Assembly (NCBI RefSeq): GCF_000170895.1
Contig: NZ_ABCS01000001.1
Coordinates: forward strand, 62,001 to 126,000
Length of the DNA: 64,000 bases
Direction: 5' to 3'
Origin: Plesiocystis pacifica SIR-1
GTDB lineage: Bacteria > Myxococcota_A > Polyangia > Nannocystales > Nannocystaceae
Shown piece by piece: positions 13,110-21,843 of the stretch. The notes beneath the pieces were generated by a model, which saw only the letters and a program-made list of their open reading frames with translations, was not told the origin of the DNA and did not search any database. Position 1 is the first letter of the stretch; the number at the start of each line of letters is the position of its first letter. Made by a program: the position numbers and the translations under genes.

Positions 13110-16100
13110 ATGCGCGCGGTCGAGCCCATGCCCTGCTCTGTGCTTCGGAGCGTCCTCCGGGCGCTGAGGAGCGCGCCGCGGCACTCCGAGTCGTGGCTGG
13201 TCGTGCTGGTGATCGTCCTGGTCGCCGGCTGCGTCACGAACGACGACGACGAGACGCGGCGGCCCCTCGACCTCGGCGACTTGGGCTACGAGACCCCCGC
13301 GCCCCGGGACGAGCGGCCGATTCGCCTGGTCGGTCGGGACGGCACGGACCTGCCGCTGGTCGGACTGAGCCTCTCGGCCATCGTCGAGGATCCCCTCGCG
13401 CTCACGGAGATGCGCCTGGACTTCGAAAACGGCGAGCCGGGGCCCGTCGACGCCGAGCTGCTCGTGACCTTGCCGGCGGACGCCCGGGTCACCCGCTTCG
13501 CGGCCTTCATCGAGGGCTCGTGGCGCGAGGCCGAGGTCGTCGAGCGCACCCGGGGGACCGCGCTGCCCTCGCTGTTCACCCCGCCCGAGGCCGTGTTCAG
13601 CCCGGCGCCGCGCGAGGGCACCCAGGCCTTCCGCGTGGTCTTGCCGCGCATCCCCGGCGGCTCGGTGCAGCAGCTCATCCTGACCTACGCCGAGACCTTC
13701 GAGGACGTCGACGAGACCTACCGCGTCTACCTCGAGGGCATCCACGACGTGCGCCGGGCCTCGGTCAAGGCCGTCGTCCACGGCCAGCCCAACCCCTTGG
13801 TCGACGTGTTCGCGGGCAGCCGCGTGCCCGAGGTGCTCGGCTACGACGAGTCCGGCCACCGCCACCTGAGCCGGACCCACCTCGACTGGACGCCGACGGG
13901 GGACCTGGTCGTGCCCAACTCGGGCAAGCGCCGGGTCGGGGTCCGCAGCGGCCGCAAGGTGGCCGTGCGCGTCAACCCCCTGAGCCACGATCACCAGGCC
14001 GCGTTCAACGGGCTGACGGTGCTGTTCGACACCAGCGCGTCCCAGGCCGTCGACTACCCCGAGCGCGTCGAGGCCCTCGCCGACCTCATCGTCGCGCTGC
14101 AGCCGTGGACCGGCAACGACATCCCCCTGCGCCTGGTCGCCTTCGACCAGCGCTACGAGACCCTCTACGAGGGCCCCCTCGGCGAGATCGATCGCTCGGT
14201 GTTCACCGAGCTCCGCGACCGCCGAGCGCTCGGGGCCTCGGACATCGTGGGCGTGCTCCGGCACACCGCCGCGCGCCGCGATCGCGCCGTCGATCGCGTC
14301 ATCCTGGTCTCCGACGGCCTCGCCACCGCGGGCGTCGAGGGGCGCCGGGCGCTGTTCAAGAGCGTGCGCGAGCTCGCCGACGCGGGGGTCGTGCGGGTCG
14401 ACGTGCTGGCCGACGTCGGCGATCTGGGCCACCCGCGCCTCGAGGGCCTGGTCACCCAGCTGCCCGACTCCGGCCTGGTCCTCGATCGCCGAGAGGCCTC
14501 GCGGGTGCTCGTGCGTCGGCTCCGGCGCGAGGTCCACGACGAGGTCCGGGTGGCGGTCCCCGGCGCGCGCTGGTTCCATCCGGAGGTCGTGCACGGGGTC
14601 CAGTCCGACGACGAGATCCTGGTGTTCGCCGACGTCGAGACCGTGGGCGCGACCTTGCGCGTGACCGTCGACGCCCACGGCAAGGAGACCCTCGACGTGC
14701 CCATCCTCGACGTCGAGGAGCCCCTGGTCGGCTGGGCCCTCGAGAACGCGCGCATCGACTTTCAGGTCGAGGCCCTCGAGCGCGAGGCCGACACGTCCAA
14801 GGCCGCGGTCCAGCCCTACGTGGCCAAGCAGCTGTGGCAGAAGATCGTGACCAATTCCCGGCGCAACCGGGTGGTCAACGACTACACGCGCCTGGTCATG
14901 CTCGCCGACGAGGACGACTACGGCGCGGTCAAGATGGACGTCGCGGGGCTCCCGGACGTGCTCGTGGTCGGGCCCTCGGGGGTCGAGCGGCGCCGCCGGG
15001 GGGTGCCCAACGCGATCGCCGATGACGAGGTGCCGCTGGCCAGGACCCGCCTGCCTCGCTTCGCCCGCGAGCGCCTCGGCGCGGAGCAGCTGCGCCTCTA
15101 CGCGATCACGCAGATCCCCAACCCGGGCCGCGACGCGGACGCGGCGATGATCGCCGCGGCGCCGCTGGTCGGCGTGGGCGAGGGCGGCAGCTTGCCCGTG
15201 GAGCTGCCGACCATGGCCGAGGAGGCCAGCGCCGACGAAGGCGGCGAGGCGAGCGAGGACGCGGGGACGGCCGAAGCCGCGGCGCCGCCGGCCGAGCGCC
15301 GCGACGATCCGCGCCGAGCTCGGCCCGTCAGCAACCGCCGGCGCAGCGGCAAGGCCCGGGCGCTGCCGCCGGCGCGCCCCCTCGACGGCAGCTACCGCGG
15401 CAACATGCTCGCGGTCATGAACCTCATCGCCTGGGGTCACGCCGCGGAGGCCGAGCAGGTCGCGTGGCGCTGGCGAGAGGCCGAGCCCAGGTCGCTCATG
15501 GCCGTCGTCGCCCTGGGCGAGGCGCTCGAGGCCAACCACGCCCTCGACGACGCGGCCCGGGCCTACGGCTCGATCATCGACATGTACCCCGACCGCGCCG
15601 ACATGCGCCGCTTCGCCAGCGCCCGGCTCGAGCGCCTGGGTAGCGCCGGGGCGCGCCTGGCCATCGACAGCTACGCCCAGGCCCGACGCCAGCGCCCCGA
15701 CCACCCCTCGAGCCACCGCCTGCTGGCCTTCGCCCAGCTCCGCGCGGGTCGACCCAAGGACGCCTTCACCGTGCTCGCCGACGCCCTGCGCCGGGACTGG
15801 AGCGGCGACTTCGAGGGCATCGAGACCGTGCTGCGCGAGGACCTGGGGGTCATCGCGGCGGTGTGGATCGCCGCCGAGCCGCACCTGCGTCAGGACATCA
15901 CGCGGCGGACCGAGCAGCTCGAGGCCGCGGTCGCTACCGAGCCCTCGCTGCGCTTCGCCCTGACCTGGGAGAAGGGGGGCAGCGACGTCGATCTGCACAT
16001 CCGCGACGGCCTCGGCTCGCACGCCTTCCACGAGCGCAGGGCCCTGCGCTCGGGCGGGGCCCTCGACTTCGACGTGCGCAACGGCTACGGCCCCGAGGTG

Positions 16101-16316
16101 TTCACCATCCTGGGCAAGCCCTCGGGCTACCCCTACAGCCTCGAGGTCCAGTACTACAACCACGGGGCGGGGGACGTCGGCCTGGGCAAGGTGCAGATCT
16201 TCGAGCACGACGGGGCCGGCCACATCGCCTTCGACGAGCGCCCCTTCGTGGTCATGAAGCACAAGGCCTTCGTCGACCTGGGCAGCCTCGAGGGCTCGCT
16301 GGTCGGCCGGCACTGA
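13110..16316 (+). CDS. Large lipoprotein with VIT-like, vWA, TPR and DUF2135 (YfaP-like) domains
   Basis: A 1068-residue envelope protein. Lipobox VAGC (Cys41) follows a long n-region; ATG 13110 was chosen as the first start ahead of the signal (ATG 13128 also possible). Residues about 60-200 resemble a VIT domain (PADARVTRFAAFIEG); about 300-470 is a vWA domain (LTVLFDTSAS, RVILVSDGLA) with a partial metal site; about 690-760 is a Glu/Ala/Arg-rich linker; about 775-920 holds TPR-like helices; the last 110 residues match DUF2135/YfaP (GSDVDLHIRDG, DVRNGYGPEVF). VIT-vWA proteins act in adhesion or surface assembly. The very long upstream open frame to 11121 is an antisense-free shadow of the kinase gene. 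Function unknown; domain reading good. Confidence 0.88.
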   Translation: MRAVEPMPCSVLRSVLRALRSAPRHSESWLVVLVIVLVAGCVTNDDDETRRPLDLGDLGYETPAPRDERPIRLVGRDGTDLPLVGLSLSAIVEDPLALTEMRLDFENGEPGPVDAELLVTLPADARVTRFAAFIEGSWREAEVVERTRGTALPSLFTPPEAVFSPAPREGTQAFRVVLPRIPGGSVQQLILTYAETFEDVDETYRVYLEGIHDVRRASVKAVVHGQPNPLVDVFAGSRVPEVLGYDESGHRHLSRTHLDWTPTGDLVVPNSGKRRVGVRSGRKVAVRVNPLSHDHQAAFNGLTVLFDTSASQAVDYPERVEALADLIVALQPWTGNDIPLRLVAFDQRYETLYEGPLGEIDRSVFTELRDRRALGASDIVGVLRHTAARRDRAVDRVILVSDGLATAGVEGRRALFKSVRELADAGVVRVDVLADVGDLGHPRLEGLVTQLPDSGLVLDRREASRVLVRRLRREVHDEVRVAVPGARWFHPEVVHGVQSDDEILVFADVETVGATLRVTVDAHGKETLDVPILDVEEPLVGWALENARIDFQVEALEREADTSKAAVQPYVAKQLWQKIVTNSRRNRVVNDYTRLVMLADEDDYGAVKMDVAGLPDVLVVGPSGVERRRRGVPNAIADDEVPLARTRLPRFARERLGAEQLRLYAITQIPNPGRDADAAMIAAAPLVGVGEGGSLPVELPTMAEEASADEGGEASEDAGTAEAAAPPAERRDDPRRARPVSNRRRSGKARALPPARPLDGSYRGNMLAVMNLIAWGHAAEAEQVAWRWREAEPRSLMAVVALGEALEANHALDDAARAYGSIIDMYPDRADMRRFASARLERLGSAGARLAIDSYAQARRQRPDHPSSHRLLAFAQLRAGRPKDAFTVLADALRRDWSGDFEGIETVLREDLGVIAAVWIAAEPHLRQDITRRTEQLEAAVATEPSLRFALTWEKGGSDVDLHIRDGLGSHAFHERRALRSGGALDFDVRNGYGPEVFTILGKPSGYPYSLEVQYYNHGAGDVGLGKVQIFEHDGAGHIAFDERPFVVMKHKAFVDLGSLEGSLVGRH

Positions 16317-16343
16317 CTCGCTCGTCAGCCAAGCGCGAGTCGC

Positions 16344-16349
16344 TATACT
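16344..16349 (+). promoter_or_regulatory. -10 box (TATACT) of a leaderless promoter
   Basis: TATACT ends 7 nt before ATG 16357 of the AI-2E-family gene. The 40-bp gap after the lipoprotein gene holds no ribosome-binding site, consistent with a leaderless transcript. Confidence 0.55.
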
Positions 16350-16356
16350 CGCGGCC

Positions 16357-17712
16357 ATGAGCGAGAAGCGAGCCATCGGCCTGCGGGTCTTGATCACCGG
16401 CGCCTCCTTGGTGGTGGTCGTCGCGGGCCTGCGCGCGGCCGGGCCGATCGTCATCCCGGTGCTGTTCGCGGCCTTCCTGACCATCCTCGCCATCCCGCCG
16501 GTGCAGGCCCTCCAGCGCCGCGGCTTCCCGGACTGGCTCGCGGTCACGATCATCGTCAGCGGCGTGCTCGCGGGCGCCACGCTCATCACCCTGCTCGTCG
16601 GCAACTCGCTCGCGGACTTCTCCCAGAACGTCGACAGCTACGGGGATCAGCTCGAGGCGATCATCTCGAATTGGCTGAGCTTGCTCGACGAGTACGGCTT
16701 GTCCTTCATCGAGGGGACAAAGCTGCCGACCAGCACCGGGGGCGAGCTCGAGGTGCCGGATCTGAGCCCGGGGGTCGGTGAGGGGGCCGAGGGAGCCGCG
16801 GCCGAGGCCGTCACGGGGGCCGAGGGGGGCGGGGCCGCCGAGGGCGGCGACGAGTCGATCATGCACCCCGGCACGGGCGCGCTCATCGACCTCATCGACC
16901 CGAGGATGATCGCCAACCTCGCCGGCAGCGTGGTCTCGAGCATCGGCAACGCCCTGTCGAACACGATCTTCGTGCTGTTCACGACGGCCTTCATCATGGC
17001 CGAGGCCGCCGGCTTGCCGCGCAAGCTCCAGCTCGCCCTGGGCTCGACCACGGAAGACGTCGAGCGCTTCTCTCGGGTCATCGACGACATCCAGGAGTAC
17101 CTGTCGATCAAGACCTGGATCTCGGGGTTCACGGGCCTGCTGGCCTGGGGCCTGTGCCTGGCCGTGGGCGTCGACTACCCCGTGCTGTGGGGCCTGGTCG
17201 CCTTCTTCCTCAACTACATCCCGACCCTCGGCTCGATCATCGCCGCGGTCCCGCCGACCCTCCTGGCCCTGGTCCAGTTTGGCTGGGAGCGCTCGCTGAT
17301 CTTGGTGGTCGGCTACGTGGCCATCAACCTCGTGGTCGGCAGCATCCTCGAGCCGCGGATCATGGGCAAGCGCCTGGGCCTGTCGACCCTGGTGGTGTGG
17401 CTGTCCCTGGTGGTCTGGGGCTGGATCTGGGGCTCGCTGGGCATGTTCCTGTCGGTGCCGTTGACCATGGTGGTGAAGATCCTGCTCGAGAACAGCGACG
17501 ACCTGAAGTGGATCGCCGTGCTCATGGGCTCGGGGGCGGAGATGCAAGAGCGCGAGGCCGCGGCGGCGAGCATGCGCGCGGAGGTCGAGAAGGAGGACAC
17601 GCCGATCCCCCCCGACGCGATGAGCGTGGAGGAGCTGCCCGATCTGCCCGAGCCTCCCGACCCGCCCGAGCCATCGCCGGACGCCTCGGCAGAGGCTCCG
17701 CCGGACGTCTAG
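16357..17712 (+). CDS. AI-2E family transporter (PerM-like permease)
   Basis: Inner-membrane protein of 451 residues with the family's arrangement: N-terminal pairs of hydrophobic helices (about 10-50 and 62-88), a long extracytoplasmic loop, and a C-terminal group of helices with the conserved PTLGSIIAAVPP and SILEPRIMGKRLGLS motifs. Family members are proposed exporters of AI-2, ions or small metabolites; substrate here is unknown. The loop carries an unusual Gly/Glu/Ala-rich insertion (about 130-170) and the C-terminus a Pro/Glu/Asp-rich tail. It converges with the next gene, only 7 bp away. Confidence 0.92.
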   Translation: MSEKRAIGLRVLITGASLVVVVAGLRAAGPIVIPVLFAAFLTILAIPPVQALQRRGFPDWLAVTIIVSGVLAGATLITLLVGNSLADFSQNVDSYGDQLEAIISNWLSLLDEYGLSFIEGTKLPTSTGGELEVPDLSPGVGEGAEGAAAEAVTGAEGGGAAEGGDESIMHPGTGALIDLIDPRMIANLAGSVVSSIGNALSNTIFVLFTTAFIMAEAAGLPRKLQLALGSTTEDVERFSRVIDDIQEYLSIKTWISGFTGLLAWGLCLAVGVDYPVLWGLVAFFLNYIPTLGSIIAAVPPTLLALVQFGWERSLILVVGYVAINLVVGSILEPRIMGKRLGLSTLVVWLSLVVWGWIWGSLGMFLSVPLTMVVKILLENSDDLKWIAVLMGSGAEMQEREAAAASMRAEVEKEDTPIPPDAMSVEELPDLPEPPDPPEPSPDASAEAPPDV

Positions 17713-17719
17713 ACGAGGG

Positions 17720-18127
17720 CTAGACGAGCCCGGCGTGGATCAGCGGCGAGGTCATGTTGCGGATCTTGGTCGACGCGAGGCCGAGGTGTCGGCCGGCAGC
17801 CTGGACGTCGCCGTGATCGAAGATGTCGACCTCGGCGCCGAGCCAGCGCAGCGCGGTCGCCAGCCCGCGGCCGCGCTCGCTATCGACCAGGGCCGCGACG
17901 CGGACCTTGGAGCCGAGGGCCTCGGCGAGCTCGCCCCGTCGGCGCACGCCGAGGTGGGCGTCCCCGAGGATGCGCAGCACCGTGGGCCGTGGGTTGCGGC
18001 GCAATCTGTTCAGTAGGGCCTGCCAGTTGCCCTCCCGAGCGTGATCGCCACGCAGGACGATCACCGTGGTCGAGAAGTCTCCGACCCAGGCCAGGTCTTC
18101 GTCGGGTGCAGTGTGTGTCGCGTCCAT
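17720..18127 (-). CDS. Small STAS/SpoIIAA-like protein (paralogue A)
   Basis: 135 residues from ATG 18127 (MDATHTAPDEDLAW). Pattern of alternating strands and helices: DFSTTVIVLRGD, ALLNRLRRN, PTVLRILGD, KVRVAALVDSERGRGLATALRWLG, then a short helix. This is the layout of small STAS/SpoIIAA-like proteins frequent in myxobacteria, whose roles are mostly unknown (anti-sigma antagonist-like or lipid binding). It is a clear paralogue of the gene at 18831-19253: both share LAW.G, ALTALRWLG-type helix ends and YLGL/YLGI near the C-terminus. The open frame extends to 18295 but those codons are AT-rich intergenic sequence. It has no methyl or phosphate site I can confirm. Confidence 0.65.
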   Translation of the reverse strand: MDATHTAPDEDLAWVGDFSTTVIVLRGDHAREGNWQALLNRLRRNPRPTVLRILGDAHLGVRRRGELAEALGSKVRVAALVDSERGRGLATALRWLGAEVDIFDHGDVQAAGRHLGLASTKIRNMTSPLIHAGLV

Positions 18128-18348
18128 CGAACCGCAGTGAATCCAGCGTCCCACGCTGGCATGCAGAGCAAATAGCGTACCAGTGATCGGATTGACTGTT
18201 GGTGTACTTTTGCACGGGAGCCAAGCCCTGTTCCCAGCATTGTATGCACTTTTGAGCGTTTTCGCGTACTCGAGCAGATTGTAGCAGTGGGTCAATGTGG
18301 GACGAACATCCCGTCACAATCATGGCAGGAAGCTGCTAGTTTTGGGCC
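18128..18348. other. AT-richer divergent intergenic region between STAS-like genes
   Basis: 221 bp with clearly lower GC than the surroundings, holding the divergent promoters of the two flanking STAS-like genes. A near-direct repeat (GTACTTTTG at about 18204 and GCACTTTTG at about 18246) is present. No gene seen. Confidence 0.4.
18337..18342 (+). promoter_or_regulatory. Extended -10 box (TGCTAGTTT) of a leaderless promoter
   Basis: TAGTTT with upstream TGC lies exactly 6 nt before GTG 18349. The same GCTGCTAG string precedes three other starts in this window (29922, 31903, 33427). Confidence 0.55.
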
Positions 18349-18795
18349 GTGAATCCTGCTTTCCGATCTTACGTACAGGGTCCCCTGGTCGTGGTTCGAT
18401 GGCTCGAGCCGAGCGAGGAGGGCAGCAGACTGCTGGCGAAGTTGGTCCAGGACACGCATCGTCAGCAAGGCCGGGTCTACCTTGTGGCCATCATTGGGGC
18501 GGAGGCGAGCATCCCCGACAACAACACCCGCAAGGCCCTCGCGGCGTCCTACGAAGCCTTCGAGGAGCTACTCACCGACTCGTGGATGGTGCTCCTGGGC
18601 CACTCTCTGCGTCAGTCCCTGTTCCGCAGCATCATCGCGGGTCTGGGGCTGTTGCTCGGTCGCCGCATGGACATCAAGGTGCTCAACTCGGTGAGCGCGA
18701 TGTTCGAGGTGCTCGGCGAGTCCATGGGGTTGGACGAGGCCGCGCTGCGGGCTTCCCTCGAGACCACAGACATCCTCGTCGACGGGGACGAGTAG
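18349..18795 (+). CDS. Small STAS/SpoIIAA-like protein (central gene of the trio)
   Basis: 148 residues from GTG 18349: strand VQGPLVVVRWL, helix, strand VYLVAIIGAEAS, helix with a hydrophobic DSWMVLLGHSLRQSLFRSIIAGLGLLLG segment broken by polar residues, strand, C-terminal helix GLDEAALRASL. I read it as a STAS/SpoIIAA-like single-domain protein, a different subfamily from its two neighbours. It lies between and opposite in direction to two paralogous genes. Start supported by the leaderless -10 box 6 nt upstream. Function unknown. Confidence 0.6.
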   Translation: MNPAFRSYVQGPLVVVRWLEPSEEGSRLLAKLVQDTHRQQGRVYLVAIIGAEASIPDNNTRKALAASYEAFEELLTDSWMVLLGHSLRQSLFRSIIAGLGLLLGRRMDIKVLNSVSAMFEVLGESMGLDEAALRASLETTDILVDGDE

Positions 18796-18830
18796 ATCGA
18801 AGGATCAAGAGCGACCCTGCTCGGTGAGCT

Positions 18831-19253
18831 TCAGGCGGCGGCGTCGAGGCCGTTGAGCGCAGCTGCCAGCTTGCGGCGATCGATGCCGAGGTAGCGCGCG
18901 ACGTCGAGGACATGGTTGATGCGGAAGAACTCGGCCTCGACGCCGAGCCAGCGCAGACCCGTCGAGAGGGCGCGCGCTCGGGCGCTGGCGGCGATGACGG
19001 CGACGCGGCTAGTTGGCCCCACGGCCTCGGCGAGCTCGCGGCGCTGCGTCTCGTCGAGGGCCGTCCGCTCGTCGAGTTGGATGACGAGGGGGCGTTCGCT
19101 GCGTCGGAGGCGATCGAGGAAGAGATGCCAGGCCACGCCGGACGAAGCGTGCTCGCCAAAGTAGGCGACCGTGGTCTCATGGGTGCCCGCCCACGCCAGT
19201 CCAACGGGGGAGCGCTGCGGACGACGGTTCGAGAGGGCACGGACCATGCCCAT
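18831..19253 (-). CDS. Small STAS/SpoIIAA-like protein (paralogue B)
   Basis: About 140 residues from ATG 19253 (ATG 19247 possible); the open frame to 19340 adds codons with no counterpart in paralogue A. Shares with the 17720-18127 product the order LAWAGTHETT, FLDRLRRSERPLVIQLDE, QRRELAEAVG, SRVAVIAASARARALSTGLRWLGVEAE, YLGI. Converges on the central plus-strand STAS-like gene (35 bp apart). Likely arose by duplication of paralogue A. Function unknown. Confidence 0.65.
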   Translation of the reverse strand: MGMVRALSNRRPQRSPVGLAWAGTHETTVAYFGEHASSGVAWHLFLDRLRRSERPLVIQLDERTALDETQRRELAEAVGPTSRVAVIAASARARALSTGLRWLGVEAEFFRINHVLDVARYLGIDRRKLAAALNGLDAAA

Positions 19254-19527
19254 TGAGTGAGCAACTTTCGTGCCGACCGGGTGAGCTCGGGAACTGCGAG
19301 GGGGAGCTCCGTCGGCGCCGGTGGACCGTTTTGAGCCCAATCGCCAGCGAGACGCGGACTAGCCGCATCTCAGCAAAAGTGGGGGAGGGGTCGCCGTGGG
19401 AGCGATCGCGCGATCCCTGGAGCCGCGCCGCCCGGCCCGGGTGGAGCCGATCGCTCCCATGAGGCAACGTGCCCCGGGGCGCCCTTGTGCTTGCGAATTT
19501 CGACCTTTAGCGAGTTGGCGGTCCAGC
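19254..19527. other. Intergenic region without recognised gene
   Basis: 274 bp between the start of the STAS-like gene and the stop of the cyclase gene. Contains two GAGCGATCG-like inverted segments (about 19399-19408 and 19449-19456) that could form a weak hairpin for cyclase transcript termination; no gene recognised. Confidence 0.3.
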
Positions 19528-21843
19528 TCACGGCTTGGACAAAGTGCAATCTTCGTCGCCTTTGAGATGGTGGTCTTCGAGGCAGCGAGCCAGCGCCCAG
19601 GTCGGGAACACCTGACGGTAGAGTCGGTAGTCGAGCACGGCGGTGTTGAAGAACACGCCGACGCTCGCATCGTGCTCCCAGGTGCCGTCGGCCTGCTGGC
19701 GCTCGAGCAGGTAGGCGAGGCCGGCGTCGACGCTCTGGCGGGCGCGCTGGGGAGCCGCGAGCGCCAAGGTCGCGACGGCCCAGGCGGTCTGGGTCACGCG
19801 GCTGGCTTCGTCGTCGGCGAGGTCCCACGACGGCGCGCCACGCCGAGGCTCGCGCTTGGCCCCGAGGGTCCGGGACAAGAGCGTGCCGGAGTCGCGCTCG
19901 AGCAGGCCGCGGTAGTCCTCGGCCCAGCCCCCGTCGGCGCGCTGTCGATCGAGGAGGAAGCGGACCGCCCGGCGGACGACCAGGTGCTCACGCTCGACGC
20001 CGGCGGCGAGCAGGGCCGAGACCGCGAAGTAGGTGCCGTAGGTGTAGTTGACGCCCCAAAAGCCGCGCCAGGCCCCGGCCTTGGGGTCGACGGCCTCGAG
20101 CAGGAAGCGGACGCCGGCGTCCACGGCCGCGTCGACGCGCGCGCGCAGGTCCCCGGCGCTGGCGAGCAGGGCGGGCTCGCGCTCGCGGAGCACGGCCAGG
20201 GCGCGGACGCAGCTCGCGGAGCACTCGGCGTAGGAGTACTCGAGCATGCAGTTGCCGTACATCTCGGCGGGGTTGAAGTGGATCAGCGCCATGGACCCGC
20301 GCCGCTCCTCGTAGGAGCCGAAGCCCCCGTCGTCGTTTTGGCGGAGCAGGATGAACTCGGCGGCGGCGAGCTTGCGGGCGGGGGACAGCGCGGGCGTGGC
20401 CTGGCCCTCGCCGATCCAGCCCCGGGCCTCGACGTGGAGCAGGGCCTCGAGGGCCTCCGCGGTGCAGTCGCTGACGGGCCAGGGGTGGCGCTCGTCGGCG
20501 AAGCCCCAGCCGCCGCGGGTGGGTGAGCGGTAGTTGGGCAGGGCGCCCGGGGCCGTCGTCGACAGCTCGCGCATGACCTGGGCCTTGGGTAGCCACGCGG
20601 CCGCGCGCTGGGCGAGGGCGCGCCCGAGCTCGAGCTCGGGGCCTTCGGCCAGGGCCTGGAGGGCGAAGCTCGTGTCCCAGATGTCCGAGCGCGCGCCGCA
20701 GATCCGGGCGCCCTCCTCGGCGTCCTCCCAGACCCAGTACTCGAGGCCCGCGAGGGCGCGGTCGAGGTCCGGGTGATCGGGGTCGCGCTTGGCCATGGCC
20801 AGGCAAAAGAGCATGCCGTTGACGGGGCTCAGGCACACCCAGTCGGTGCTGTGGAACTCGAACTCGATGTGCGCCCAGGCGCGGTCGAGGGCGCGGCGAC
20901 GCAGGGCGGCCAGGGGCGGGCGCAGCAGGGGCAGGTCCGTCGCGCGATCGAGGGTCCGGCCGGCCGCGAAGGCCCACTGCAGCACGGCGCCCACGGGCTC
21001 GAACAGGTCCGTCGGCGCGATGTCGTCGCGGGCGGCCTCGAAGCGCGCCCGGCTCGGACCGCCGGGGTAGAGCTCGGCCGCGAGGGCGTCGAGCACGGGG
21101 CCGCTCGGGGCCTGGACCCGCGCGCCCCACAGGTAGGACAGGCCCAGGTAGATCAGCCGCATGTGGCAGTAGAGCCGGCGCGGGTGCATGGGCGCGTCGT
21201 CGGGCAGCAGCCACAGCTCGGGCAGCAGGGGCTGGACGAGGTCCCAGGGGTAGAGGCCGAGGAGGGCCAGCCAGATGCGCCCCCAGGTCGGCGCGCGCTC
21301 GGGCCCGCCGTGGGCGTGGATCCACGCCAGGGACTCCTCGAGCATGGCGGCGGTGCGCTGGGGATCCTCGCCGGGCTCGTGGGCGTCGCCGAGCAGGCGC
21401 AGGGCCACGTAGCCGAGCACGGTGTGGAACATCCACGAGTCGAACTTCCCGGCCATGGTCTCGGCGGGGGCCTCGGCGTCTGGACTGTCGTGTTCAGAGA
21501 CCGGCGCGGGCCCAGGCTCGAACGCTGGCTCTGGTTTGGGCTCGCGCTCGGGCGGGTCGGGGTGCATGCCCCAGCCGCCGTCGCGCTTGCGCGTGACCTC
21601 GAGCTGGCGTCGAATGTTGCGCCTGCGCTCCGCCGGGATCTCGCGCCCCAGCACGTGCATGGCGATCACGTACTGGCAGATCAGCATGGGGTTCCAGACG
21701 ACCTCGCCGGCCCAGGCCCCGCGCGCTTGCTGGGCGCGCTCGAGGGCCCCGAGGGCGCGCTCGTAGCCGGCGCGGAGGGCCTCGGGGGTCGGCGTGGGGC
21801 GGGTGTCGAGCGGGCTGGCGGGGGAGGGGGAGCTGGCGGTCAT
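19528..21843 (-). CDS. 2,3-oxidosqualene cyclase (lanosterol/cycloartenol synthase type)
   Basis: Cyclises oxidosqualene to the first sterol, at the membrane. The 771 residues carry the diagnostic VSDCTAE motif with catalytic Asp459 (squalene-hopene cyclases have DxDD instead, absent here), the YCHMRLIYLGLSYLWG stretch, NPAEMYGN, and QW repeats (QNDDGGFG, QRADGGWA, QQADGTW). By hand alignment to plant cycloartenol synthase, the position of Ile481 is Val457 (as in lanosterol synthases), His477 is conserved (His453), and Tyr410 appears to be Gly, so the product cannot be read off simply. A Pro/Glu-rich insert lies at about residues 97-130. The start overlaps the stop of the upstream methyltransferase by 4 bp (ATGA). 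Bacterial sterol synthesis of this kind is known in myxobacteria. Confidence 0.93.
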   Translation of the reverse strand: MTASSPSPASPLDTRPTPTPEALRAGYERALGALERAQQARGAWAGEVVWNPMLICQYVIAMHVLGREIPAERRRNIRRQLEVTRKRDGGWGMHPDPPEREPKPEPAFEPGPAPVSEHDSPDAEAPAETMAGKFDSWMFHTVLGYVALRLLGDAHEPGEDPQRTAAMLEESLAWIHAHGGPERAPTWGRIWLALLGLYPWDLVQPLLPELWLLPDDAPMHPRRLYCHMRLIYLGLSYLWGARVQAPSGPVLDALAAELYPGGPSRARFEAARDDIAPTDLFEPVGAVLQWAFAAGRTLDRATDLPLLRPPLAALRRRALDRAWAHIEFEFHSTDWVCLSPVNGMLFCLAMAKRDPDHPDLDRALAGLEYWVWEDAEEGARICGARSDIWDTSFALQALAEGPELELGRALAQRAAAWLPKAQVMRELSTTAPGALPNYRSPTRGGWGFADERHPWPVSDCTAEALEALLHVEARGWIGEGQATPALSPARKLAAAEFILLRQNDDGGFGSYEERRGSMALIHFNPAEMYGNCMLEYSYAECSASCVRALAVLREREPALLASAGDLRARVDAAVDAGVRFLLEAVDPKAGAWRGFWGVNYTYGTYFAVSALLAAGVEREHLVVRRAVRFLLDRQRADGGWAEDYRGLLERDSGTLLSRTLGAKREPRRGAPSWDLADDEASRVTQTAWAVATLALAAPQRARQSVDAGLAYLLERQQADGTWEHDASVGVFFNTAVLDYRLYRQVFPTWALARCLEDHHLKGDEDCTLSKP

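Noticed and set aside
13068-16604. 1178-residue minus-strand open frame
   Set aside because: Antisense to the vWA lipoprotein gene; Val/Asp/Gly/Ala-biased composition typical of a shadow frame.
19528-21843. Squalene-hopene cyclase
   Set aside because: No DxDD motif; VSDCTAE identifies the oxidosqualene class.
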